The notes: generated by a model not told the origin, from the sequence alone. Shown: positions 36,882 through 49,985, counted from the first letter of the stretch. The stretch: 64,000 bases of DNA from Mytilus edulis (GCF_963676685.1 NC_092344.1:100160749-100224748); one strand, 5' to 3'. A program made the numbers and translations.

Positions 36882-39800
36882 TTACAAATCCATTTTCTCA
36901 GCATATTCAGCTTGTAATACAATAAATCTCATGCACAGAGAAGATTTTCTGTAAGTTGGTATAAACTGCATGAAATACAATAACATGGACATATTTTTTT
37001 GGAAAAATTTTACCTTTGCCTTAAAATACGGATTTTTATTGGCTTCCTTTTCTAAATAGACAATTAAATTATATATGTTCATTTGAATCTCTGCAGTAGA
37101 CATTTGCATAATGTTATTGTAATTCGTATATATCATTTCTTCGAAACAATCCATTTCTAACAAAAAAACATCCATAACACTACATATCTCAGGGAAATTT
37201 TCGATCATTGCACTTCTCATATTTTCACACTGGAGGCAATCCTCGTTCATGTTTTTTTCGTAGACTTCTAACATCGATTCATAATGTTTACGTTTTTCAT
37301 CAAATTGAGGTTGAATTCCATGCAAAGATATATTTGAATTCATCCAAGAAACTAGATTATACTCAAACTTTGAGTATTCATTTGAACTTATTTTATGTTT
37401 GTCTTCCAGGTCTTTCGAGAAATATGCTAACCATTGAACATGAAGGAACTGTTTTTGTTTAAGTTGCTGTAAATATCGGAAACGAGGACTGACAATGGAG
37501 TTAAATGATAACCCTTTCAAATATTTCCGTTCCGTTTCATTGAATAAATGACGTAATGCACTTTGATACAAAAACATATGATCATGATCATCAAATTTCA
37601 TCAATTTTCTTAAATGAGTATAAGCTTGTTTTTGTAGTGATTTTAAGTGACGAACAATTAAATTGTTCATGCCAACTACAGCGGAACAAATATGAATCAT
37701 GTCATCATATTTACAAAAACCTATAACCGGTTCAATCTTAAAGTTCGTCATGAAATTTAAAATTAACTGAAATCCTTGTATATATGCGTTTCTATAGAAG
37801 TTTTTGTATATTATAAAGTTGTCTTGGTCTTTACCTCCATGTCTACATTTCGAGACTTGTGTTTGTATGAGACCATAATGTTTATAACTATAATGAAGGC
37901 GGCATGTCCAATCAAATAAATAGTGTCTGTTGTAATTGAAAAACCTATTATACATCAACAAACTTTCAACTTCTAATTTTGGTTTAGTTCCGGGAACACG
38001 AATGCTGGTCATCCATTTTATTACACTTTCCTGTTGGTAAATCTTTGCCAAATAAAAAGGTGTTATTTTGTTAAAATCACAGCAGTTCAAAATATCTGCC
38101 CCAAACAACAGAGTGCATTTTTTCAGAAAACCAATAAAACCTTTGGCTGCTGCCAAGTGAACCAGACTTAGATGACTTTTATTAGGTTTACACAAAAGTT
38201 TTGCGATTTTTTGTCGTCTCGATGGCCTAGATGTATATACATTTTCTAGTAAAAATATCGCTGTTTGGTCATATTGCAAAGTTATATCAAAATCGATTAT
38301 CGTTTTGTCAGTTCTGTTTTCAGATATGTATTGCAGTACTTGAAATGGAAAGCTTTTACTATATCGAAAAGGTACGACATCATTCTCTAGAAAGGGAGCT
38401 TTGATTATTGAAATCTCTAAAGCCGATTTTTCATGACGAGACACATGTATAACATTCATTCCCTTTTTCACCAAGAATTGTGTTCCCAGCAAGTTTCCCC
38501 CCATGACGGCTCTATGGAGCAAATTATATCCATCCTTATCAAAACACTTGTCCAGTATTTTGCAAGAATAATCTTTCAAGTATTGGGTTAGAAACTTATG
38601 ATTATAATGCATTGAATGGGTATTTCTTTCGTTCATAACAATCTCATGAAGAGGGCTGAAGCTGCCGTTACATTTCAGGGAATTATCCCTCGTTAAAAAG
38701 AATTCTGCAATATCTGGCCCATCATATTCTGTAATGAAGTGTAGTAAAGGCGGGTTGTTCTGAACAATATGTTGAAATTGTTCTTCAGCGTAGACCTTTA
38801 GCATCAAAATCGGATAAATCCTAGATTTCCGGATTGCTATTGATAGTAACTTAGTTGCATTGAATTTTGAAAATCCGTCCTTTTGATGAAGATACCACAG
38901 TGTTTTCAGTAAACACATCTCATGATTCGTTAATATATATTCAAATTTTGTTTGGCATTTTGTGTAGAAAACATCTTTGATCTCACATCCTGAAGGAATG
39001 AGTATAGGATCAAAGAACGAACGTTTTTCCAATGCCTGAAATATTTCGTCAACAGGTGTATTTTCACTTGTGTCCTTTTGGGTCAAAAGACTCATAACAT
39101 CATGGTCAGACAAACTACGAAATACATTAATAAATCCAAAGTAATTTCCGTTTTTAGCAGCGTAGTGCAGAAAATTCTTTCCTTTATTATCAATATGGAG
39201 AAAGTTATGCTTAGCATTGAGACAAACCGCAAACATTGCCAATATGAGTCCACTCTCTTTATCCCCGGTATACAGATCATCACGAGTTTGCCTCATTGGA
39301 AGTAACATGCTATAATGTAAAATACTTCTATTTTTATAATCCAAACAATCAGGAATATTAAATTGATATCGGTCGTGTCTATAAAAGAGATACAATATAA
39401 ATGACCGGCATGTTGCTGCAGAGTGATAAATACTGGAACCGTTTACAGTGATAGCAGAAAAATTTAAATTCAACTTCTTCAAATAATTGAAAACTATGAA
39501 AATATAGTTATAATTGCAAAACGCAAAGTGCAACGGAGTAGCTTCATCGGCGTCCCGTTGTTCCCAATCTACAAATCCATTTTTATACATGAATATCATC
39601 ATCTCAAGATTACCATACATTGCTATAAAATGAACAACAGATGCTCCAGCGGGACATTGTTCAGTAGTCAGCAACGTTAATTCTAATAAATCTAATTTGG
39701 ATCTAAGTGAATTAATATCAAAGGCATGAACACATTTTGTTGTTAAATTGGCACCCCTAAGATACAAATAATAAAAAATCTCTGTGCGGTTATATCTCAC

Positions 39801-41985
39801 AGCTGTCATAAGTGGCGTTTTTCCATCATAAGTTTTACAGTTAATGGAACTGAATGTTTCGTTTAAAAGTAACTTAACAATTTCAAGATGTCCATGCCGT
39901 ATAGCAATATTCAGAGCCGTTTCACACGCAATTAATCGCCAATCGTCATAAAAGAATGTTTTCAAATAAACATAATGATTGAATGAAAATTCTGCTCTAA
40001 TCTTATAAAATTTTATTGTTTGTTGTTGTCTGTTGGATAGCAGTGGTAGCCAGTAAAGCGTACCATTACATGGTAAACATTCATCTTTTAATCCATTATC
40101 AATCAATAGCTTCACAATCTGTCTATGACCTTTCTCGCTCGCCTTATATAAAGAATGAGTGTCTGCAAAACTCTTGTCGTATTTTAGTAAAATATTTACT
40201 ATATCCAAATGGCCGTGTTCTACCGCAAGATGGAAAGCATTTAAGTGCATATCATTTTCTGAATAGACAAGATTTTTGAATTGCCTTAGCAACATTTCAG
40301 TAACGTGTTTGTGTCCGTTTTGGACAGCAATATGAAAGACATTATAGCCGCAAAAATAAATATATTTGCATAACTTGATTATATCATGATTAGTGCTAAA
40401 ATTTGAGTAGAACTGCATATTTTTCTCGTAACTTACATAAAATGTACTTTGTATCGACGAATATGCGTAATCGACGGATATTGAAGCGTTTGCCCCATTG
40501 TTAAATAAACATTTTAAAGTCTTCTCGTTGCCTTGGCTAGCTGCTATAAACGCTGGAGACTGATTCATTGCGTTTGGTATATTGATTGCAGCAACACCCA
40601 TGTATTTAAGTACCAGTTCCGTTGTATGGTAATGATTATATTTCCAAACTACCTGATAAAGTAGCTCTAGCTTAAACTTTTTATCCTTTTTCATCAAATC
40701 TTTGACATAACCAGATAGCATATTTTCGTATTTGACATTTTTGTTCATTGCAACATGATGAATTAGCTCTATCAAATTGTGTTTTGAAATCGAGTTCATT
40801 TTTAATTTTCCAAGCAAATATTCTGCAAACAACTTGTGACCATTTTCTTTATGAACAAAAAACTGCAATTTGTTTCTCCTTTCATCAGTTAAAAAGTCAA
40901 TAATTGATTTGTGTAAAAACGACATTTTCCCATCCTCAAATTTAAGAAAATGTCCCAATTCATTCCCAAGTAACGTTTCAAATTTTCTCTTTTTGCTGTT
41001 ACCATGAATTTGTGATACCTCTAAAAGCTGATCTATACCTATAGGATTTTGAATAGTGCTTAATACTTCAAATACAGGCAAGAAATCGTTGAATAAGTTC
41101 TCCGAATCTTTGAAAACTCTGTCGAAATTTAATTGGTATAACTTAGCTAGAGAATTTGGTACATTCCTAAAATCAAATGTATCTGTTTTCTTACAGTAAT
41201 GTAAATATAGTTTAACATGCAGAAAATTCCCATTAGCAGCTCTTGTCAAAGTTGAAATCTGAGGTTCGGTAAGCTGATTGGTTTGGCGGACGTAATTTTC
41301 TACATCATTTAAATTCAGTGAATCAGATGTATTCAAGAAAACATGCGTTATCTTTTCATCTAGGAACTGCATTTTTTTATGTATATTTTCAATGTTTCTT
41401 GAAGTGAAAATAAATTTGAAATTAGAGGGAAATCTTTGGATCCGAGTCAAAAGAAAATGAAATAAATTATTTCTATCGCCATTGTCACATTCATCTAAAG
41501 CATCGATAAGGATTATAAACTTCTGATTGGTCCAATGATCTCGCAATGGATTTAAAATAGACATTTCAAAACAAGATATTGGATCTTTATTGCATTTAGT
41601 CCCGTAGAAAAAGTCAGAAGCGACGACATCTGCTAGGATTGCATTTCCCATTTCAGGAACACGTTTTACGATTGCACTTGCAAGATTTCGAATGAATGTA
41701 CCTGCACTGACGGACATGGCCATATCATATCTACAAAAATGGTAAGCTAAGATTTGTTTCCGCAAGACATACCATGCAGATGAACTATTAGCACACACTA
41801 TATTTGATATAATGGACGATTTCCCATAGCCCATATTTGCTGTCAATAAGATTCCGTTTGCCTCGAGTAACTGTTCATGGACTATATCCTTAAGCCAGTA
41901 TCTTTCTATGGAGCTTTCATTATTCAGGTTTTCGACATAGATGTCAAAATCCAAATCACTTTTCCAGTGCTCTAAGAATCGCATA
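36882..41985 (-). CDS. NACHT NTPase plus ankyrin-repeat receptor, 3' coding exon (STAND family)
   Basis: One uninterrupted frame of 1700 codons. Residues 49-56 (ANMGYGKS) form a Walker A motif, 157-166 (IILIDALDEC) a Walker B with the DEC ending typical of NACHT domains, and 189-196 (FKFIFTSR) a sensor-1-like strand. A helical region follows to about residue 440. Then come roughly a dozen or more ankyrin repeats to about 1330, with recognisable cores such as NVFHIAVQNGHKHVTEMLL, TALNIAIRHGHLEIVKLLL and NFLHYAAKNG. The last 350 or so residues are charged and helical with no domain I recognise. The closest architecture known to me is TANC-like or NLR-like STAND proteins, which oligomerise on nucleotide binding. 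The frame's first ATG is preceded by TTGTTTCAG|T, a good acceptor in phase 2, so I read this as the last exon of a gene whose first exon is 48042-47048. Bivalves carry many NACHT/ankyrin genes; an immune role is inferred. Confidence 0.93.
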
Positions 41986-41999
41986 CTGAAACAACCTAC

Positions 42000-42584
42000 A
42001 TTTAAGAAAATGTTCGTTATTACTGTTTAGGTAAAAAATAATGTGTAGACACAAATTTACATAAAATGCAATGAGTTGTCGTATTTATACTATAAGTGTG
42101 TTTAACTTCAATTGAGAATTTCTTTCAAATCCACATTTTCTTCAATTTATAAACTTTATATGTAAATTAATATATAATATATTAGAACTGACTATTTATT
42201 TAATTGTTGTAGTCAATTAAAAAGATTACCCGTTAGATCTTTTATTTTTATTTTTTGAAGTTTCAATGTACAAAAAAAAAGAATACTTTATTTAACAAAT
42301 AAACGCCTCATAGATACCAGGATTTGATTTTGTATTTACGCCACACGCGAGTTTCGTCTACAAAAGACACATCAGTGACGCTCGAATCCAAAATAGTTAA
42401 AAATTCCAAATAAAGTTTAAGAGCATTGAGGACCAAAATTCCTAAAGAAAAATTCCAAATACAGCTAAGGTTATACATTTCTGAAAGAAAAGCCTTCGAC
42501 CTATAAAGGGCATGGTACATAGAATGATTATACGTAGACATAATTAAAAATATAGTTATGATTATGCTTATGATTATATGAATT
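42000..42584. other. Intron DNA upstream of the NACHT-ankyrin exon
   Basis: AT-rich. No splice-flanked coding segment was recognised. The 77-codon minus frame at 42308-42541 has no family features. Confidence 0.4.
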
Positions 42585-42586
42585 TA

Positions 42587-42632
<46 letters not shown>
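42585..42632. repeat. TA microsatellite
   Basis: About 20 uninterrupted TA units. Confidence 0.97.
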
Positions 42633-42633
<1 letters not shown>

Positions 42634-42885
42634 CTGTTTTTTCTAATTGTAAAAACACTTGTTTTTTTTTTTTAAATATTACAAATTTTTAAATCAGAAT
42701 TTAACATAACTTGTCATTGTCGTTCGATTGCTGAATTTTCAATAAAAAAAAAAGAATTCATCTTCAATTGAATTCATAGAACAAAATTCATAAATTGTTT
42801 TATCTTATGACATTTTGTAATGCGACAAGATTATATGAGAGAATTCCATGTTTGCAATTCCAAGATCCAGCAAAATCGTTAGTAA

Positions 42886-42938
42886 GTTTGACCAAGAAGG
42901 TTATCTCATATCTCATATAACCTCCTTGGTTTGACCAA
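42886..42938. repeat. Short imperfect hairpin
   Basis: GACCAAGAAGGTTATCTCAT is followed by ATATAACCTCCTTGGTTTG, so the two arms pair with a short loop. Confidence 0.6.
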
Positions 42939-44036
42939 GGTTATTAAGGCATCTTACAATTTGCTGGAGAAAAGCTTAATCTTGTGACTCGCAGCTGATA
43001 TTTTACGATATCAGTATTTCGATAACCTGATAATCCTGACATATGCGCTTATGGGAGATCGGAAAGCATATAATTCTAGCAAAAACGTTTGGTTGTTATT
43101 GTTGGTGGTCATTTCAAGAAATCGTAAAATCTTATATGTTCCTCCTACCCAATTTACCTCCTCACACATTTTGGTTATATGGACTTACAACAATGATACA
43201 ACGTTGATGTTCCAAAAAGCAAAATAGTAATTTATTCTAATGGTAGACCACTACAAAATGGTATTCTTAAATATATAGATATTCAGTTCGATATAGTTGA
43301 AGAATTTACATATATTGGTGTGTAAGTTTAAAAAAACAGGAAGTTTTTTTTTTTAAAAGGCACAATTAAGCTGAGAAAGTAACAAGGGCTATGTACGATT
43401 ACATAATTTAAACATTAAATATCAACTAGAATAATTTGACAAAGTAGTTTAGCCAATAATATTGTAGATGGGAAGTCTAGGGAATGGGGAACACTTCTTT
43501 TATAGTAAGTGTTTATCTTTAATTTTGTAAACTACTGTATAAACCGCTTAATCTTAATAAAATCCACTCCTGATTACATGATTAAGGGGAACGTGGCCGA
43601 TTCCCACTGGATATTTTTTTATTGAATTACGTAATATTAATCATTGAGCAAAACTTGTAACTGTGGAAGACAAGAAAATTCCTGCTATTCTATACAAGCT
43701 TTTTTACTGATGGTAATAATGGAAATATAGCTTGATGTAAGAATGTAAAATGTGTGCTTGATAATTGGGTACTGTTAAATATATGGAACACTAAATATTT
43801 TAAAAACTGGTTGTATGATACTGTTAAATTCAGGTTAACTACCAGTTCAGACAGACATTGTATGCTACTATACAGAATTCTCCAAAAGCTCTAAATTGCA
43901 AATTATTCAAATATAGTATAAAACCTAAACCTCAGATACTTCACGAAATTATTGTTTCTTTTGTTGAGTTAGAACTTTTGAACACAAAACTTCCTATCGA
44001 AATTGGTAGGTGGTAAAATATTCAGAGACAAAACCC

Positions 44037-45752
44037 ACCGTGTAGAACGCCACATGCGAGGTGTCGGCTATGTTTGACACGGGTGGCAATTTCGAAGAGA
44101 AGAAAAACTATAAACTATCAAAGTAAGTTCAAGTATCAAAAGTTCTTTTTTGTAGAATTCTTAGTACCATATAATATATTGCACGGAAGAAACTGAAACA
44201 TCATCTATTTCCTGCAAGCAGAAGACTGTAAAGAGCTCGCCATACGCCAGAAATTAGGTCTTCAAAAGTATGAAGGAATAGCAGGTGACAATTTGCGTTA
44301 ATCGAAATTTGTGAATGTAATCAGTGGATCACATGCCTCATTGTGTTAGCTACCGGAACTTCTGGGAAATGGTATTTCTTGTATCAACTCGGTTCTTTCT
44401 CGTGCAAGTGACATATTTGGAACACAATCACATTATGTTAATGAAAGCACAGTAGCTATCTCGTATCAAGGAAACCATGTCAGCCTCATGGAACATGATG
44501 AAATGTTTTAACGTTATAACCAAGATATCTAAAGCAGAGGTCAGACTTTAGAATATCAAGGGTCCATGGCGATGACGTCTGATAGTGTCTTTTGGCTTGG
44601 AACTGCAAAATTAATTCCTTGTCTTGGGGATCGGCTATACCGTGCTCACGCAAGTTTTCTGTTATATGTCCAATACCATTTGGTCCACCCATAAAATATA
44701 ACAATTTAACCTGAAAAAGTCTGTATCAAGTTTTCTGATATCAGTCTCCAGGAAAAGAAGAAGAGAAAAATTGTCTAAAGGAAATTTCTTTTCTTTTCCC
44801 ATTTGGAAAATCAGCAGCCAAATGAAGTTTTTTTTTAAGATTTTGAATCGCTGTTTTGAAATCATTACAAATAGCAGTGTCAGTGTCTTCATGCCTCCTT
44901 GAATCTGTATTGTCATTTGATGATAAAGATGCCGGTGAGTGTTTTATTGGAGAGAGTAATCGGATTCGTTTTAAAGGGAGTCCTCTTTGCGGCGTGAACC
45001 TGGTGAAGAACTTTGATGCCAATGATGGAGTTTGACTGTTGGTGGCTTTGGCCAAATCATATATGAGATCTGCTCTATGATTTTCCTCCATGTTTTTAGT
45101 GCATTGAGCCACATCCGTGACTTTTGTTTAACATGATAGTGACTGAAAAGGAAAATAAATCATTTTCCAGCTTTAAAACAAAATATTGTGAGTAATTTTT
45201 TACTATTTATGAAATCAAAAGCACATGTACTTTCAGTTTGTAATGTGTTATCATAATATTGTAGATGTGTTTGAATTAAAAAGTATCAGATAAAGACCGA
45301 TTTACATGCAATCTATTCTTTTTTTTAATTTTTTATCAAAAGCCTCTACCCCTCGAGACACAAAATCTGACACCCCGAGCGACAATTTATATTTGGATGA
45401 ACAACTAGTTTTAAAACCAACTAATTCTAAGTATGAAGCTGATATTTGATTAAATTCCATGATTGGAATTCAATTGTATATAAATGATACAGTTGGCAGT
45501 CGTCTAAAGTAGTTTTTATCCCGGAAAACTAGAGAGAGGTGTTTGAGAAAACGGAGCACTGAAAACGATTGCTTCTGCTTGCAGGAAATAGATTATGTTT
45601 CAGTTTCTTCCGTGCAATATAATATATGGTACTAAGAATTCTAAAAAAAGAAATTTTGATACTTGAACTTACTTTGATTATTTTTCTTCTCTTCGAAATT
45701 GCCAACCCGTGTCAAACATAACCGAAACCCCGCATGTGGCGTTCTACACGGT
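44037..45752. mobile_element. DNA transposon-like element, 1.7 kb, with about 185-bp inverted repeats
   Basis: The left arm (44037-44224) starts ACCGTGTAGAACGCCACATG; the right arm (45571-45752) is its near-perfect inverse. The core holds minus-strand frames (next entry). It lies within the broken LINE, whose two knuckle-side pieces flank it. No clear target duplication: flanks are AAACCC and CTCAATA. Confidence 0.85.
44486..45112 (-). CDS. Unidentified ORFs carried by the inverted-repeat element
   Basis: Two minus-strand frames. The first (45112-44741) begins MAQCTKNMEENHRADLIYDL, is Ser/Thr/Lys rich and reaches FSSSFPGD. The second (44704-44486) reads GPNGIGHITENLREHGIADP and ends KTFHHVP. 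A good acceptor, ACTTTTTCAG|G, precedes the second, so they may be exons of one protein of roughly 200 residues. I do not recognise a transposase catalytic motif. It could be a transposase remnant, an accessory protein or captured host sequence. Confidence 0.4.
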
Positions 45753-46018
45753 CTCAATAATATTGTACTTTGTGTTATTCCGATGATATTGGCAACGAGT
45801 TTCATTTTGTTTTAGAATGTTCGACAATAAACAAAGAAGACAAACGTACGCTACTGAAGCATAACTTTGTAAACAGACCAAATATTTTAAATTTCAAGTT
45901 CGAATGAATAGTAACAATTAACCCGTCTAAACTAAAAAATCTATGCAAGTTTATAATAATAATTATTAAATGCATAGTTTCTCCTGTGTAACCATTCAAT
46001 GTCTCATACAAATGAGTA

Positions 46019-46495
46019 GGTCCGGTAAGACCCCTTTTTGGCCCAAAAATATAGGAGTTTTACCAAATTATTAAAATTTAATCTTTAGTAATTTATTGGA
46101 AAGTAGAATGCTTCTGCTACATGCATTTTAGTTAAATTTTAGACGGTTTCTGTCTTAAATGAAAGTGGCCGCATTTGTGTTCATTCTTAATATTGAATTG
46201 TAAGTTGTATTTGATGATAATACATAACATTATAAAGATTGAGGATGAACACGGATGCGGACACTTTCATTTTTGACAAAAACCATCTGAAAAGTGACAT
46301 TTTTTTTAATATTTGAAAGATTTCTCATATTTAAGCTTGAATCGGAGCGTTTTTAATTAGTAACTCAGTTAAAATATTTCACTTAAATGAATCAACTGAA
46401 ATAGACACTAAAGTGTTTAAAAAGTGTCCAAAATCTTTCGTCAGATGAACCTGAAATTTGAGGCCAAAATCGGTCCTTTTAGAAACTAATCCTTT
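46019..46495. mobile_element. Imperfect-palindrome element
   Basis: The halves pair: GACCCCTTTTTGGCCC faces GGCCAAAATCGGTCC, and GAAAGTGGCCGCATTTGTGT faces ACGGATGCGGACACTTTC around a centre near 46220. It interrupts the 3' part of the broken LINE. Confidence 0.6.
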
Positions 46496-47047
46496 ACATT
46501 TGTATTTGAAATGTATACTATGTATGTTAATTATTTGTATATGACTGTATATCCTTTGTACTTAACTTTAGTTTACGATAATAAAGTTATGAATACAAAT
46601 AAAAAATCGACGACATCCGCTTATTTTGTGTACATGTCTATGTCACGTTAACTCAGTAATCTTGATTTTAAATAACGAACAATGCCGCTGATAAATAGTT
46701 ATATATGGATTATTCGGTGATCTCTTTATTAAATCACATTGTAACTTTTAAGATTGATATACATGTAAAACAAGAATTCTAAAGTTTAAAAAATATAGAC
46801 ATTTTAGAATCAGGTTATGTACTATTGTATTAAAAGGAATTTTAGTTTCACTATAAATTCCTTTCAAATGAACATAGATATGTTTCATACGCGATTTTTC
46901 ACGTATATATTTGGTTTTGCCAATATAACATAATGACATATAATGTAATGTCGATATTCAGATAACCCAGGGTCTTTCAATTGGTATTATTGACAACATT
47001 TCTAATCATTGATTCGGTTGTGTTATATTATTTTTCGTCAAGCTTAC

Positions 47048-48042
47048 TTCTGTTTATAGTTGTATTTATAGGAAAATAATATAATTATATGCTGACCCTG
47101 TTTAATATATATACCTTCATTCGATGGATCCAACTGCATTTGGAAGTTTGATAAAATATAAAGCATGCCAAACAAAGCTATAAGAATACATATACTTTTT
47201 AGGATAAACCTCACTGTTTGACCTTTTGGTAATCTCTGTTGCTTAATTGTGGATCCCAGTATTAAATTATCAATTCTTTCTTTGAAGGCATTTCTTGCCG
47301 ACGCAAACGCCACAGTCTGTAATTCAGTACAATGTGCAAGTTGCTCAAAATTTTCTCTTACTAATGCGAGCGTTTCCCGTGCGGCTTGATGCTGTAAGAG
47401 ACTGGTTGGAATTCCCTTTGTTGATAGAAGTTCTTCTATCAGTATAACAGCAACTTTTGCACTTTCTTTACAAAATATATCTGGGACTTTTAACATTCTA
47501 ATTAAGCTCTGTAAGCATAGTTTTTTCTCCGTTTCGTCTACACTAACTAAATAATTATGGGCAAAACTATTGTTTCGGTGTCGTTGAACATCTGCCATTA
47601 TTTGGTTATCTATTGAAAAGGTTTTCATATTCATAAATAAAGATATAACAGCACCAAGATCTTGATAAATTCCTTGTCTCAACTGATGAACATCTCGAAC
47701 AAAAACTTTCGATATTGCTTCATATGAATCTGGTGTCGAGTGTGGAAAATCTATGGTATCTATCTCCTTCCAGTTGATTCTGTCCCGTTGTTTCTTATAT
47801 CGACATAGTTTGCCAAGTTCGTCTTTCCATTGTCTGCAAATATTGCACCACTGACTGAGGAAATTTCCGTATTTTCTACTACAATTTTTATTACAAAAGC
47901 CTTTAGGTATTCGTTGTAAAATAGTTTGATGTGTTGTTTCCATAGTGTCTAGTATAAAGTCTTGTAATCCAGATACACAAAACCTTAAACCAAGGGCAAA
48001 TGATATGAAATTATCTAATTTATTCAGATCAATGGGTGCCAT
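47048..48042 (-). CDS. HEPN-like (DZIP3-type) domain plus transmembrane helix, 5' coding exon of the NACHT-ankyrin gene
   Basis: Open from ATG at 48042 for 331 codons plus two bases. Residues 10-215 are helical, with paired cysteines (C50, C54, C66, C69, C80) and an R-x5-H motif at 156-162 (RNNSFAH), the hallmark of HEPN domains. The pattern fits the DZIP3-like HEPN found at the N terminus of many bivalve NACHT proteins. Residues 278-300 (VRFILKSICILIALFGMLYI) are a membrane helix. Read without splicing the frame stops at TAA (47046-47044). That TAA lies inside AA|GTAAGC, a strong donor, and the phase left there (2) matches the acceptor of the 5.1-kb NACHT-ankyrin exon at 41985. Joined, the protein would have 2032 residues. 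A weaker donor, GAAG|GTATAT at about 47115, would give a premature stop with that acceptor. The alternative is a stand-alone 332-residue HEPN membrane protein. Confidence 0.78.
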
Positions 48043-48142
48043 TATGTTTGTTCTTAACTGTAATATCTTACAAACTCACGAAACTTCACCTGACGTTCGT
48101 GTAATATATTACTTCCTTGTTGTACATATTCAATAAGAGTGG

Positions 48143-49500
48143 ATAGTGGAGATCAATAAGTATATTAGCTTTTGCAAAAAGCACGTCTGACTTCAGCATA
48201 GTACTCGATCCACAGAGATCATAGATAGATGACTGTCTATCGTCCAGTGGCTATTCAGGAAGAAAACTTGATAATGTTATGTTAGTATAAACCATATGTT
48301 ATACTTGACCGACACGTTGGGTCAGGGTTTTAACGTGTTAATTCACAAGGTGACAGTCCGCAGGAGGACATGTCACCCTAAACGGACACAATATTCTCCA
48401 AGCCGACCATTTTTTGCACTTTTCCTAGAAGCCACGTGCTAGGCGGGGAAATAGCAGATACTAGTGTGGTAGAGTGTTTAACATTAATATTCATTTCTTT
48501 CAAAATAAATCATACTAATAAGTAGTTTATTATATGTATTTTAAGAGTTAATCAATTCTTCTACTATAGATAATTCTTGATTATTTAACAAAACAATATC
48601 ATCATATGGTAACGCTAAGTGTTACGTTGAATTTTGGTGAAATTCTTTCAGGAAACAAACCACAACAAATTGAAATCCCTTTCTATTCAAAATCAAATTG
48701 TTCTATCCATTATTACAGGTCATAACATTTTCAATGTTTTTTTTTATCGTTAAGTACTATATGATCTGCAAAAGCATTATTGTTGTGAGAGAGGTCCAGG
48801 GACTTGGTATCAAATTATTTTGCAATTCAATTTGACTAAGATTTTTGAAACTATTTTTTTTAGTAGGTTCTTTCTCCATATACATGTATTGTTGTTATAA
48901 CAAACTTTCGGGAAGTTTTTTTTAAAATTGGAATTGCATTTATGGACACTAATTTGTTCAGTAAATGATATTGGAACAATATTTTTATACAAATATATTG
49001 GATACATTCATTTCTAAAAACATTGTTGCCTTTTTTGTTGGTCAAACTTTTTCAAGAAGATTACCGATATAAGAATCATATCTTTTGAAATTCAATAGTA
49101 CCATGTATAAGTGCAGGCTATGGTCACTTTTAATTGATTTTGAACATCTCATTAAAGGGTATTACCTTTAAGAGGCAATACGTTTTCTTTTAACCAGAAT
49201 CACTAATAAAGATATTTTGCTTCTTTTCGATGTGGAAAAAGAGGCAGAAGAATCCAAGAGAGTACACAATGGACAAAAAGAAGCAAAGTGATGAAATTCA
49301 CTCATGGGATGATTTAATGAGTAGTTTGATAAATTTCAAATCAAATTTAGGTAAGGTGTAGACAAAAAAAGCATCATTATAATTTTTTATAACTATTGCT
49401 GAAAATTACATTAACTGCATGTATTTAGAAGAATAAGTGCTTTTCACCAATCATGACTGGCAATAATTGCAGGTCCCTTAAATTGTACAACAATTTCATG
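48143..49500. other. Intergenic DNA upstream of the HEPN-NACHT gene
   Basis: No supported gene. 48290-48480 includes GGTCAGGGTTTTAACGTG and CCACGTGCTAGGCGGGGAAA and is less AT-rich than its surroundings; it may hold regulatory sequence or an old repeat. Frames at 48810-49045 are low complexity. Confidence 0.4.
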
Positions 49501-49504
49501 TCTT

Positions 49505-49985
49505 AAATAAAGGCAACAGTAGTATACCGATGTTCAAAACTCATAAACTAGAAAAAAACAAATCCGGGTCACAAACCAAAATCGAGGGAAACGCATGAAA
49601 TATAAGAGAATGATGACACAACATTAAAATGTAACACACACAGAAACGAACTAAGCATTGGACAAAATCCGATGAGAATAACAAATATAACATCAAAACT
49701 AAATACATGAATTTGGGATAGAAAAGTACCGTGACACGTCTTATAATAATGTGAATTCACACTCAAATATAATAGGAAACAAACGACACAAAAGAAACAC
49801 AACGTTAAAATGTAACACACACAGAAACGAACTATAATATAACAATGACCATATTCCTGACTTGGTACAGGACATTTTTTAAAAGAAAAAAATGGTGGGT
49901 TGAACCTGGTTTTGTGGCATGCCAAACCTCCCTCTTTTAGCTTTACGCACACCAAAACCGGTCCTAAAAAACCTGCAAAAAGATA
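49505..49985. repeat. Dispersed repeat with an internal duplication
   Basis: GTAACACACACAGAAACGAA occurs twice (near 49631 and 49813), and the left end matches 36520-36760. The right end, TTCCTGACTTGGTACAGGAC, belongs to the family also present at 50440-50650. The 128-codon minus frame is repeat translation. Confidence 0.65.

Larger units (their letters stand above)
43180..46612 (+). pseudogene. Broken LINE retrotransposon interrupted by two younger elements
   Basis: Near 43208 the plus strand reads KSKIVIYSNGRPLQNGILKY followed by FTYIGV, the stretch after the catalytic motif in LINE reverse transcriptases. Near 43960 comes VELELLNTKLPIEIGRW. After the 44037-45752 insertion the frame resumes with YCTLCYSDDIGNEFHFVLEC, the C-terminal knuckle. 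Past a second insertion (46019-46495) the element ends AATAAAGTTATGAATACAAA near 46600. Stops and shifts are frequent. Confidence 0.78.

Noticed and set aside
47115-47125. Alternative donor GAAG|GTATAT for the HEPN exon
   Set aside because: Its phase gives an immediate stop when joined to the NACHT-ankyrin acceptor; GTAAGC at 47047 fits.
49569-49955. 128-codon minus-strand frame
   Set aside because: Built from two repeat families with an internal duplicate; no conserved domain.
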